Shown piece after piece: positions 1-7,831 of a DNA stretch of 52,243 nucleotides. The number at the start of each line of letters is the position of its first letter. Position 1 is the stretch's first letter. The stretch lies in NCBI GenBank assembly GCA_025451275.1, contig JANWKR010000087.1, forward strand, positions 1-52,243, read 5' to 3'. This DNA comes from Steroidobacteraceae bacterium (lineage in GTDB: Bacteria; Pseudomonadota; Gammaproteobacteria; Steroidobacterales; Steroidobacteraceae). The notes beneath the pieces are model-generated. The model ran no database searches. It was not told the origin of the DNA and was given only the letters and a program-made list of their open reading frames with translations. A program made the translations under genes and the position numbers.

Positions 1-1008
1 ATCAATTCCGGCACGCCGCAGGCGGCGGACGCACGCGCGGTGCGCGCCTTCCTGGCGCGCTTTCTCGCCGACCGGCGCGTCGTCGACCTGCCGCGCGCGC
101 TGTGGCTGCCGCTGCTGTACGGCGTGATCCTGCCGTTCCGGCCGCGGCGCGTGGCACGCAAGTACCGCCTGATCTGGTCGGCCGCGGGCTCGCCGCTGCG
201 CGAGCTCACCGAGCGGCTGCGTACCGAGGTGTCCGCGGCGCTGGCGCAGCGCATGCTGGCGCCGTTCACGGTCGAGGCCGGCATGCTGTACAGCGCCCCC
301 GAGATCCGCGCCGCGCTCGAGCGGTTGCGCGCCGGCGGCGTGCAGCGCCTGCTGGTGCTGCCGCTGTTCCCGCAGTACTGCGGGGCCACCAGCGGCGCGG
401 CCTACGACCGGGTGAGCGGCGAGCTGCGCCGCTGGCGCGCGGTGCCGGAGCTGCAGTTCATCGCCGACTACCACGATCACCCGCGCTACATCGACGCGCT
501 GCGCGCCAGCGTCGCCGAGCACTGGCAGGCGCACGGGCGCACCTCGCACCTGCTCATCTCCTTCCACGGCATCCCCGAGCGCTACGTGGCGCAGGGCGAT
601 CCCTACTTCAACCGCTGCCAGACCACCGCACGGCTGCTCGCCGATGAGCTGCTGCTGCGCGATGGCGAGTGGAGCGTCAGCTTCCAGTCGCGCTTCGGGC
701 CGGCCGGCTGGCTCAAGCCCTACACGCGTGCCGTGCTCAGCGGGCTGCCGGCGCGCGGGCTGCGCGAGGTGACGGTGGTGTGTCCCGGCTTCGCGGTCGA
801 CTGCCTCGAGACCCTGGAGGAGATCGACATCGAGAACCGCGCGACATTCCTGCGTGCCGGTGGCGAGCGCTACGAGTACGTGCCGGCGCTCAACGCGCGC
901 CCCACGCACGCGCAATGTCTCGCCGAGCTGATCGCGCAGCACTGCCAGGGGCTGCCGCTCAGCGGCAGCCGCGTGCTGCCGGGCGCGGCACGAGGTACCT
1001 CGGCCTGA
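1..1008 (+). CDS. hemH: Ferrochelatase, 5' end outside window
   Basis: Ferrochelatase inserts Fe2+ into protoporphyrin IX, the last step of heme synthesis. The frame is open from base 1 and begins inside the family N-terminal motif (INSGTP, usually NLGTP), so only about ten residues are probably missing. About 335 residues are visible. The catalytic histidine lies in SFHGIPER (near visible residue 189), followed by SRFGPAGWLKPYT and the C-terminal motif CPGFAVDCLETLEEIDIE, all typical of the family. The TGA shares its A with the ATG of the next gene, so translation of the two is probably coupled. Function is assigned with high confidence; the true start cannot be seen. Confidence 0.95.
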   Translation: MNSGTPQAADARAVRAFLARFLADRRVVDLPRALWLPLLYGVILPFRPRRVARKYRLIWSAAGSPLRELTERLRTEVSAALAQRMLAPFTVEAGMLYSAPEIRAALERLRAGGVQRLLVLPLFPQYCGATSGAAYDRVSGELRRWRAVPELQFIADYHDHPRYIDALRASVAEHWQAHGRTSHLLISFHGIPERYVAQGDPYFNRCQTTARLLADELLLRDGEWSVSFQSRFGPAGWLKPYTRAVLSGLPARGLREVTVVCPGFAVDCLETLEEIDIENRATFLRAGGERYEYVPALNARPTHAQCLAELIAQHCQGLPLSGSRVLPGAARGTSA

Positions 1009-1745
1009 TGGCCGGCGCACCGCTGCCGCTGGCCGGCACCTTCCACGAGATCAGTGTCACTGCCGCGGACGTGCGGGCCTCGGTGGAGTTCTACGAGCGG
1101 CTGGGGCTCACCCAGGCCACCACCACCGACACCTTCGCCCATCCCTACGGTGTGCTGAGCGACGGACGGCTGTGCCTCGGGGTGCACGAGCGCGCCGGCC
1201 CTTCGCCGGTGCTCACCTTCGTGCATCCCGGCATCGCGCGCCATCTCGGCGCCTTCGCCGCCGCCGGCATCGAGCTCACCACCTGCCGCATCGGCGAGGA
1301 GGTGTTCAACGAGGTCGGCTTCGCCGATCCCTTCGGGCACGCGGTCGCGGTGCTCGAGGCGCGCACCTACTCGCCGGTGGCGCGCGCACTGTCCGAGACC
1401 TCACTGTGCGGGGATTTCGCGCTCGTCAGTCTGCCGGCCGCCGACTTCGCCGCCGCGCAGGCCTTCTGGGAGCCGCTCGGCTTCGTCGCCGCCGGCGAGA
1501 GGCTCGAGCCGTATGCAACGCTCGAGCTCACCAGCGACCACGTCGACATCGCCTTTCACGCGCCGCGCATCAGCAGCCGGCCCATGGTCGTATTCCGCGA
1601 CCCCGCCATGCGCGCGCGGCTGGAGCGCCTGCGCGAACTCGGCGTGGAGCTGTCCGCCCCGCCGCCGGGACTGTCCGCCGCCGCCAACGCGCGCCTCGAG
1701 AGCCCCGAGGGAACCGTGCTGCTGCTGCTCGACGGCGAGGGCTGA
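1008..1745 (+). CDS. VOC-family (glyoxalase/dioxygenase fold) two-domain protein
   Basis: A 245-residue protein with two vicinal-oxygen-chelate half domains. The first (about residues 9-115) opens with FHEISVTAADVRASVEFYERLG and ends FGHAVAVLEA; the second (about 125-243) contains LPAADFAAAQAFWEPLGF and ends SPEGTVLLLLDGEG. These are the usual start and end signatures of VOC modules. The ATG at 1008 overlaps the hemH stop by one base, which fixes the start and suggests co-translation. Substrate cannot be told: glyoxalase-like, bleomycin-binding and dioxygenase members share the fold, and the usual His/Glu metal ligands are not obvious in both halves. No known link to heme synthesis. Confidence 0.8.
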   Translation: MAGAPLPLAGTFHEISVTAADVRASVEFYERLGLTQATTTDTFAHPYGVLSDGRLCLGVHERAGPSPVLTFVHPGIARHLGAFAAAGIELTTCRIGEEVFNEVGFADPFGHAVAVLEARTYSPVARALSETSLCGDFALVSLPAADFAAAQAFWEPLGFVAAGERLEPYATLELTSDHVDIAFHAPRISSRPMVVFRDPAMRARLERLRELGVELSAPPPGLSAAANARLESPEGTVLLLLDGEG

Positions 1746-1754
1746 GGCGGGCCT

Positions 1755-1928
1755 TCAGCGCCAGCCCGCGACCGGGTCGCGGCTGAACGCCGCCGCGACG
1801 CGGCCGGCGCCCGAGTATGCGATGAGTGCCAGCAATTTTGCGGTGAGCCAGGCGCTGGCGAGCGGGTATGCGCGGATAATCGCGGACAGCGCGACGCCAG
1901 CGGCGAGCAGCGATGAGCAACGCAACGT
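1755..1928 (-). pseudogene. Probable SirB-family membrane protein remnant
   Basis: The minus strand of this otherwise gene-free stretch reads 57 residues to a TGA. It includes LLAAGVALSAIIRAYPLAS followed by AWLTAKLLALIAYSGAG, the pattern of the central membrane segments of SirB-family (PF04247) proteins, where a hydrophobic helix is followed by a tryptophan-leucine-x-AK-LL-x-L-x-AY block. The N-terminal helix is absent, no start codon precedes it in a sensible place, and after AYSGAG the sequence jumps to what looks like the family C-terminus (FSRDPVAGWR). I infer a remnant with a 5' truncation and an internal deletion. The match is from memory of the family, not from a search. Confidence 0.5.
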
Positions 1929-1997
1929 AGCCTTCCTGCATAATCGCCCGGTTGCCAGGTCCCTGGACCGCAAGAATAACCACCGAAGAGGATCACC

Positions 1998-4073
1998 ATG
2001 CGCCGCTGCGCCCTGATCGCCCTGATCGCCCTGCTGGTATCCGCTCCCGCCTTCAGCGACGGCGGCATGTGGACGTTCCAGGACTTCCCACACGAGCAGC
2101 TCAAGCGCGCCTACAAAGTGGACGTCAGCCAGGCGTGGCTCGACAAGGTCCGCACCGCGACCATCCGCCTCTCCAACTGCACCGCTTCGTTCGTCTCGCC
2201 TGACGGACTGATCCTCACCAACCATCACTGCTCCGAGGCGTGCCTCGACGATCATTCGACCGCCGAGCACAACCTGGTGCGCGACGGCTTCCTGGCACGC
2301 ACGCGCGCCGAGGAGCTCAAGTGCGGCACGCAGCTCGCCGACGTGCTCATGGACATGGAGGACGTCACCACCAAGGTGACGGCGGCGCTCAGGGGCCTGG
2401 ACGACAAGGCCGCGAACGACATGCGCAAGAAGACGCTGACGCAGCTCGAGCAGGCGTGCGAGGAAGACAGCAAGCACGGCAAGTTCGGGCCGCTGAAGTG
2501 CGAGAGCGTGGACCTGTACCAGGGCGGGCAGTACTGGCTGTACAAGTACCACCGCTACGACGACGTGCGCCTGGTATTTGCGCCCGAGCGCGCCATCGCC
2601 GCCTTCGGCGGCGATCCGGACAACTTCCAGTTCCCGCGCTGGTGCCTCGACATGTCGGTGCTGCGCGCCTACGGCCCGGACGGCAAGCCGGCATCCACGC
2701 CGAACTTCCTGCAGATCAACCGCGCCGGTCCCAACGCCGGCGACGTGGTTTTCGTCTCCGGCCACCCGGGCTCGACCGACCGGCTGCTGACCGTGGCGCA
2801 GCTCGAGACGCTGCGTAACGTCGACCGGCCCCTGTGGCTGCTGCGTGCCTCGGAGCTGCGCGGCCGCTACATCCAGTTCGGCAAGACCAGCGCCGAGGCG
2901 GCCCGCATCATCGAGGACCCGCTCAACACTCTGGAGAACAGCATCAAGGTGCGGCGCGGCGAGCTCGACGCGCTGCTCGATGACCGCCTCATGCAGTCCA
3001 AGCGCGAGGAAGAGGCGGCGCTGCGCGCCAAGGTGGCCGCCGACCCGCAGCTGGCGCAGGCGACCGGCGATCCGTGGGCGGAGATCGAGAAGGCGCAGCT
3101 GCTCGAGCACCAGCTGTACCTGCCGTACACCTTCCTCGAGCAGGGCGCGGGCTTCAACAGCCACCTGTTCAGCTATGCGCGCACCCTGGTGCGCGCCGCC
3201 GCCGAGCGCGGCAAGGACAACACCGCCCGCCTGCGCGAATACCGCGACGCCGCCCTGCCGCGCGTGCAGCAGCGGCTGCTGGCGCCGGTGCCCGCCTACC
3301 CGGCACTCGAGAAGATGACCCTGTCCTACTCGCTCGAGCGCATGCGCGAATGGCTCGGCCCGGACGCGGCCATCGTGCGCCAGCTGCTGGTGAAGGACTC
3401 GCCCGACACGCTCGCGGCGCGCGCCGTCGACGGCAGCAAGCTCGGCGACCCGGCGGTGCGCAAGCAGCTGTGGGAGGGCGGCGCGGCCGCGGTCGATGCC
3501 TCGCACGATCCGATGATCGAGCTGGCGCGCTCGGTGGATGCCGCCGCGCGCGCGGTGCGCAAGCAGTACGAGGACCAGGTGGAGGCGCCCGAGGAGGCCG
3601 CCGCCGAGAAGATCGCGCACGCCCGCTTCAAGGTGTACGGCACCAGCGTCTCGCCGGATGCCAACTTCACGCTGCGCCTGAACTACGGCACGGTGCAGGG
3701 CTGGCGCGAGGACGGCCACGAGGTCGAGCCGTTCACGCACCTGGCGCGCCTGTACGAGCGCGCCACCGACCAGGATCCGTTCCGGGTGCCCGACTCGTGG
3801 CTCAAGGCGCGCGACTCACTCGACCTGCAGACGCGCTTCGACCTCTCGACCACCAACGACATCGTCGGCGGCAACTCCGGCAGCCCCACCATCGACGCCA
3901 GCGGCCACATCGTCGGGCTGATGTTCGACGGCAACATCCACTCGATCTCCGGCGCCTACTGGTACGACACCGCGCTCAATCGCGCCGTGGCGGTCGACCC
4001 GGCGATCATGGTCGAGGCGCTGCGCAAGGTGTACAAGGCCGACGGGCTGCTGGGCGAGATGCACCTGAAATGA
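1998..4073 (+). CDS. S46 family dipeptidyl-peptidase (DPP7-like)
   Basis: A 691-residue exported serine peptidase expected to release dipeptides from peptide N-termini in the periplasm. A signal peptide covers about residues 1-20 (cleavage near AFS-DGG). The chymotrypsin-like triad is visible: His76 in TNHHC, Asp218 in WCLDMS and Ser627 in GNSGSP; the 142-residue His-Asp spacing equals that of the characterised P. gingivalis DPP11. Eighteen residues after the serine, where DPP11 has the Arg that selects Asp/Glu at P1, this protein has Gly645 (FDGN), as in DPP7; hydrophobic P1 preference is inferred. The helical cap domain lies between. AAGAGGA just upstream of the ATG supports the start. S46 peptidases are common in Bacteroidetes and Xanthomonadales. 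Confidence 0.93.
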   Translation: MRRCALIALIALLVSAPAFSDGGMWTFQDFPHEQLKRAYKVDVSQAWLDKVRTATIRLSNCTASFVSPDGLILTNHHCSEACLDDHSTAEHNLVRDGFLARTRAEELKCGTQLADVLMDMEDVTTKVTAALRGLDDKAANDMRKKTLTQLEQACEEDSKHGKFGPLKCESVDLYQGGQYWLYKYHRYDDVRLVFAPERAIAAFGGDPDNFQFPRWCLDMSVLRAYGPDGKPASTPNFLQINRAGPNAGDVVFVSGHPGSTDRLLTVAQLETLRNVDRPLWLLRASELRGRYIQFGKTSAEAARIIEDPLNTLENSIKVRRGELDALLDDRLMQSKREEEAALRAKVAADPQLAQATGDPWAEIEKAQLLEHQLYLPYTFLEQGAGFNSHLFSYARTLVRAAAERGKDNTARLREYRDAALPRVQQRLLAPVPAYPALEKMTLSYSLERMREWLGPDAAIVRQLLVKDSPDTLAARAVDGSKLGDPAVRKQLWEGGAAAVDASHDPMIELARSVDAAARAVRKQYEDQVEAPEEAAAEKIAHARFKVYGTSVSPDANFTLRLNYGTVQGWREDGHEVEPFTHLARLYERATDQDPFRVPDSWLKARDSLDLQTRFDLSTTNDIVGGNSGSPTIDASGHIVGLMFDGNIHSISGAYWYDTALNRAVAVDPAIMVEALRKVYKADGLLGEMHLK

Positions 4074-4089
4074 GCGGCACGGCGCCGCG

Positions 4090-4833
4090 CTAGCCGCCGC
4101 GCGCGGCGTGCGCCACCAGGCGGATGCGCACGCGCATCTCGTCCTGCACCGCCAGCGCGCCCAGCATGGCGGTGAAGGGTGTGAGGCCGAGGTCGGTCTG
4201 GCGCAGCGGGAACTGCGCGCTGATCTCCAGCGTCGTGCCCGACTGCCGGAAGCTCACCGGCACCTCGACGGCGCGCTGCTGGCCGCGTACCTCGGTGAGG
4301 ACGCGCGCCAGCACGGTGCGCCCCGCCTCGCCGTCCCCCGTCGCCCGGGCCTGCAGCGACAACGCTTGCAGCACGATCTCCGCATGCTGCGCGCCATCGA
4401 GCAGTGCCGGGCCGAGCATGTTGCGCCGCGTGCCCTGGCGCGCACTGTCAGGCACGTCGGGGGGGAAGTCGGGGCTCAGCTCGCGCGCGCGCAGTTCCTG
4501 CTCGTCGACGCTGAGCGTATCCACCGGGATGTGCACCTCGAAGCTTGCGTGCAGCACATCACCCGGCACGTAAACCGCCCCGCTCAGCTGGTGCGAGGCG
4601 ATGACGTGGTTGTGGCCGGCGCTCGCCAGCGTGCCGCCGCGGTACACGAGCACCGTCAGGAGCGATGCGCCGCTGTCGATGTCGTAACGCGTGCCGGCGT
4701 GCGCGGCCGGGGTCAGCGGCGCGGCCGCCGGCGGCGGCGCGGGAACGTGCGGCCGCACCGGGCAGCCGGCCAGGAGCGCGGCGACCAGCGCCACGCCGAG
4801 GCTCCGCAGTAGGCAACACCGATTCACACGCAT
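4090..4833 (-). CDS. YceI-like domain lipoprotein
   Basis: A 247-residue predicted lipoprotein: a basic start and hydrophobic stretch end in the lipobox LLAGC (Cys near residue 24), followed by a proline/alanine linker. The rest (about residues 48-245) resembles a YceI-type lipocalin-like domain: RYDIDSGASLLTVLVYRGG, a histidine-rich AGHNHVIASHQLSG, and the family-like ending FPLRQTDLGLTPFTAMLGAL. YceI proteins bind isoprenoid-type lipids or quinones in the periplasm; the ligand here is unknown. The ATG lies 12 bp from the divergent cytochrome b561 start, leaving no room for a Shine-Dalgarno outside that interval; GTG starts at 4845 and 4827 are alternatives. A second YceI protein is encoded nearby at 5409. 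Confidence 0.8.
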   Translation of the reverse strand: MRVNRCCLLRSLGVALVAALLAGCPVRPHVPAPPPAAAPLTPAAHAGTRYDIDSGASLLTVLVYRGGTLASAGHNHVIASHQLSGAVYVPGDVLHASFEVHIPVDTLSVDEQELRARELSPDFPPDVPDSARQGTRRNMLGPALLDGAQHAEIVLQALSLQARATGDGEAGRTVLARVLTEVRGQQRAVEVPVSFRQSGTTLEISAQFPLRQTDLGLTPFTAMLGALAVQDEMRVRIRLVAHAARGG

Positions 4834-4845
4834 AAGCTTAGACAC

Positions 4846-5412
4846 ATGACGCTCCGTAACACCGCGCGCCGCTGGGGCGCACCCGCCCAGATCCTGCACT
4901 GGCTGGTCGTCGCCCTGATCATCCTGCAGTTCACCCTGGCGCTGATCGCCGACGAGCTGCACGGCAGCCCCAAGCTCGCCATGCTGGCGCGCCACAAGTC
5001 CTTCGGCATCACCATCCTCATGCTGGCGGTGCTGCGCCTGGCGTGGCGCTGCCTCAACCCGACGCCGGAGCTGCCCCCGACGCTCAAGCCGTACGAGCGC
5101 ACGCTGGCGCGCCTCACGCACGGCCTGCTGTATGCGCTGCTGTTCGTCATGCCGCTGTCAGGCTGGATGATGTCCTCGGCACGTGGGTTCCCGGTCAGCT
5201 GGTTTGGGTTCTGGCAGCTGCCGGATCTGGTGCCGAAGAACAAGCCGCTGTACGAGGCCCTGGTCACCACCCACGGCGTGCTGGCGAGCGTGTTGGTGGC
5301 CGTCGTGGTGCTGCACGTCGCCGCCGCGCTCAAGCATCATTTCGTGCTCAGGGATGACGTATTGCGTCGTATGCTGCCGACCTCGACTTCCGGCCAGGGA
5401 ACCCGGCAATGA
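4846..5412 (+). CDS. Cytochrome b561 family membrane protein (YceJ-like)
   Basis: A 188-residue four-helix di-heme cytochrome b561 expected to pass electrons across or within the inner membrane. Membrane segments lie near residues 15-35, 50-66, 85-105 and 142-165. Likely heme-ligand histidines are in ILHW (helix 1), LARHKSFG, LTHGLLY and the C-terminal TTHG and LHVAAALKHHF. Its ATGA overlap with the following YceI gene matches the yceJ-yceI pairing known in E. coli. The start is 12 bp from the divergent lipoprotein start, with no convincing Shine-Dalgarno, so the mRNA may be leaderless or short-leadered. The physiological donor and acceptor cannot be told. Confidence 0.92.
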   Translation: MTLRNTARRWGAPAQILHWLVVALIILQFTLALIADELHGSPKLAMLARHKSFGITILMLAVLRLAWRCLNPTPELPPTLKPYERTLARLTHGLLYALLFVMPLSGWMMSSARGFPVSWFGFWQLPDLVPKNKPLYEALVTTHGVLASVLVAVVVLHVAAALKHHFVLRDDVLRRMLPTSTSGQGTRQ

Positions 5413-5993
5413 ACTACAGCCAGCGGGCCACGCTCGGGGCGGCATTCGTCCTCCTCGCCAGCGGCGCCTGGGGGGCCGGGGCACCCGTGCACTACACCGC
5501 CGACGCCGCCAAGAGCAGCCTCGAGTTCAGCTTTGTGCAGGCCGGGGCGCAGAACAAGGGGCGCTTTACCCGCTTCCCGGTGGTGTTCGATTTCTCGCCC
5601 GACGCCCTCGCCGCCAGCACGCTCGAAGTCACCGTGGAGATGAATTCGCTCGACACCGGCGACCAGGAGCGCGACGACACGCTGCGCAGCGACGAGCTGT
5701 TCGCGGTGAAGAAGTTTCCGCAGGCGCGCTTCAGCGCCACCCAGATCACCAAGACCGTCGCCGGCTACGAGGCGGTCGGCAAGCTGACCCTCCGCGGCAC
5801 GACCCGCGACCTGCGGGTGCCGTTCACGTTCCGCACCGCGACCGAAGGCGGCGCGCCGGTCGGCTACATGAGCGGCAAGGCCACCCTCAAGCGTCTCGAC
5901 TACGGAGTCGGCCAGGGCGACTGGAAAGCCACCGACCAGGTGGGGAACGAGGTCGGCGTGTCCTTCGCGCTGCGCCTGACGGCGGCGCACTAG
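5409..5993 (+). CDS. YceI family periplasmic protein
   Basis: A 194-residue secreted protein with a signal peptide (about residues 1-22, cleavage near AWG-AG) and a full YceI lipocalin-like domain: VHYTADAAKSSLEFSFVQAG at the start, MNSLDTGDQERDDTLRSDEL and LFAVKKFPQARFSATQI in the middle, and a YGVGQGDW segment near the end, all conserved in the family. It is translationally coupled to cytochrome b561 by an ATGA overlap. The pairing suggests it carries a quinone- or polyprenyl-like lipid that interacts with the cytochrome; this is inferred from family structures, not shown here. Unlike the protein encoded at 4090-4833 it has no lipobox. Confidence 0.93.
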   Translation: MNYSQRATLGAAFVLLASGAWGAGAPVHYTADAAKSSLEFSFVQAGAQNKGRFTRFPVVFDFSPDALAASTLEVTVEMNSLDTGDQERDDTLRSDELFAVKKFPQARFSATQITKTVAGYEAVGKLTLRGTTRDLRVPFTFRTATEGGAPVGYMSGKATLKRLDYGVGQGDWKATDQVGNEVGVSFALRLTAAH

Positions 5994-5997
5994 GGCC

Positions 5998-7197
5998 CTA
6001 CAGCAGGAACAACCGCGCCCGGTTGCTGACCGCGGTCACGGTGCGGTCGCGGACCTGCAGCAGCGTGCGCGTGGTCGGCGCGTCGAACTTCACGCACTGG
6101 CTGTCCTCGGGGTGTGCATCGCAGGCCGCCATGTAGTCGGCGAAGAAGCTGCCCGATGGCTGCGCCAGGTAGCTGGCCAGCTTGTTGCGGCCGCCGTAAC
6201 GGGCGATGACCTGCGACATGCGGTAGCCGACGAAGTACAACGGGCTTCCCCAGGTACCGGAGAAGCCCAGGCTGTAGAGCTCCTTGTAGTCCGCCTCGCC
6301 GTCGTGCGCGGCGCGGAACATGAGCGAGTCGAACAGCGCGAAGTCCTCGTGGATGCGCTCGAGGTTGCGGCGGTAGCGGCCGCGGTACCACTCCAGATAC
6401 GTGCCGCCGCCGTCGGCGCGCGTCGGATCGCCGACGAAGGATGCCGTGCCCTCCATGAGCGTCGCGATCATCAGATTCTCGGCGTTGCGCTGGCGGGCAT
6501 CGGCGGCGGCCGAGCCGGTCATCGGCATGACGCTGTACTGCACCACGTGATAGACCTCGTGCGCCATGAGCGTCACGAGGCCGTCGTAGTCGCCGTCGAA
6601 TGACTGCAGTGCCAGGTACAGCACCTGGCCGGGCTGGGCCCAGCCGTCGGAGGTACCGCCGAGCACGAACACCGCGCGCACGTTGAGATCGAGGCCCGCG
6701 GGCAGATCCGGCTGCAGTCGCTCGGCGATATCGCGCTGCAGCGCCGCCGCACGGCTGCTGAGCAGGTCGTAGAGATGCTCGATGTCGGCGGTGTGCCCGC
6801 GCACGCGCCTGAAGGCGAACGGGTCGGGCCCGTCGGTGCGGGCCTGCACCTGCACGGCGCGCTGCAGGCTGCTGCCGAAGGCCTCCGCGGTCGCGCCGGG
6901 ATCGAAGCGTGCCGTCTGCGCGATCAGGGCGCGCACTTCGGGCCGGGCGAGGAGCCTCGCGACCTCGTCGGGCGCGACGCTGTGACGGCGGAACAGTGCC
7001 AACAGGTCCGCGGCGGGAGTCAGATCAAAGGTGAGGTTGAGGTGTCCGCCGCCGGTTATCGCCGGGGCGGCCACGGTCGCCGCGATCGCGGGTACTGCCT
7101 GGGCAGCGGGCGGCTCCTGCACGCAGGCCATTCCGGTGGGCGGCAGCAGGGCGAACATCGCCATGGCCGTCAACAGCCTGAACGGACTCACCGTCAT
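5998..7197 (-). CDS. Putative zinc metallopeptidase, exported (DUF5700-like)
   Basis: A 399-residue protein with an N-terminal signal (about residues 1-25, ending near a Cys in GMAC that could be a weak lipobox). His213-Glu214-x-x-His217 in MAHEVYHVV is a zincin motif, and Glu249 in MEGTASF, 32 residues later, is placed like the third zinc ligand of gluzincins. The arrangement resembles the putative zinc peptidases of DUF5700, an assignment from memory. GGGAGGG upstream of the ATG supports the start. It ends 4 bp from the convergent YceI gene. Substrate unknown; extracytoplasmic location is inferred. Confidence 0.7.
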   Translation of the reverse strand: MTVSPFRLLTAMAMFALLPPTGMACVQEPPAAQAVPAIAATVAAPAITGGGHLNLTFDLTPAADLLALFRRHSVAPDEVARLLARPEVRALIAQTARFDPGATAEAFGSSLQRAVQVQARTDGPDPFAFRRVRGHTADIEHLYDLLSSRAAALQRDIAERLQPDLPAGLDLNVRAVFVLGGTSDGWAQPGQVLYLALQSFDGDYDGLVTLMAHEVYHVVQYSVMPMTGSAAADARQRNAENLMIATLMEGTASFVGDPTRADGGGTYLEWYRGRYRRNLERIHEDFALFDSLMFRAAHDGEADYKELYSLGFSGTWGSPLYFVGYRMSQVIARYGGRNKLASYLAQPSGSFFADYMAACDAHPEDSQCVKFDAPTTRTLLQVRDRTVTAVSNRARLFLL

Positions 7198-7308
7198 GCC
7201 GCCCTCCCCGGGCCGTTCCCGGATGCCAAGACCTTACTCGCTTAGGACACCTGCGGCGAGGGTTTGGTTTATGCGCGGCGCGCAAAAAGCGCCAGCCAGA
7301 GGGCTAAA

Positions 7309-7785
7309 TCAGCATGGGCTGCCGTCCCGGCGGGTGAACTTGCCGCGGGCCTGCGGGGGATTCCACACGAGGTCCACGTCACTGTCGGAATAGTGTCCGG
7401 TATCGGCCGGGTCGCGGTTGCTCATCTCCAGGTACAGCACCGGGGCGGTGCCGCGATTGACGAGCTGATGGCCGTCGCTGCTGCCGGCCGGGAAGCCGGC
7501 ACACATGCCGGCGCGCAGCACCTGCTCGCCGCCGTCGCTGCGCAGCACCACCTCGCCCTCGAGCACATAAACGAACTCGTCCTCGTGCGTGTGCCAGTGG
7601 CGCATGGAGGACTCCTTGCCCGGCGGCAACCGCGTCAGGTTGACGCCGATGCGCGTCAGCCCGAGCGCATCGCCGAGGCGGCGCTTGTCGCGCGGCAGCA
7701 CGCGCGAGCGGTATGGCTCGGGATAGCCGCTGCGCGACAGCGGGGCGACGTCGTTGGGGTCGAGCGCCGGTTTACGGGCGGCCAT
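7309..7785 (-). CDS. Cupin domain protein
   Basis: A 158-residue single cupin barrel. The first cupin motif is RHWHTHEDEFVYVLEGEVVL (metal ligands His, His, Glu) and the second contains PAGSSDGHQLVNRGTAPVLYL (His). The C-terminal SDVDLVWNPPQARGKFTRRDG is typical of a widespread cupin group without an assigned reaction. I chose the ATG at 7785 because GGAG lies 7 nt upstream and the family N-terminus begins there; a longer frame to 7848 exists but overlaps the divergent gene. It is divergent from the acetyl-CoA hydrolase gene, with about 46 bp between starts. Confidence 0.82.
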   Translation of the reverse strand: MAARKPALDPNDVAPLSRSGYPEPYRSRVLPRDKRRLGDALGLTRIGVNLTRLPPGKESSMRHWHTHEDEFVYVLEGEVVLRSDGGEQVLRAGMCAGFPAGSSDGHQLVNRGTAPVLYLEMSNRDPADTGHYSDSDVDLVWNPPQARGKFTRRDGSPC

Positions 7786-7831
7786 GTCAGATCTCCGTGG
7801 TTGGTTGACGCGCCGCAGCGCATTGGCGAGC

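Noticed and set aside
1755..3740. Long minus-strand frame opposite the S46 peptidase
   Set aside because: It is a GC-rich shadow frame with Arg/Val/His-biased composition and no family motif; only its last 57 codons (intergenic) resemble a real protein.
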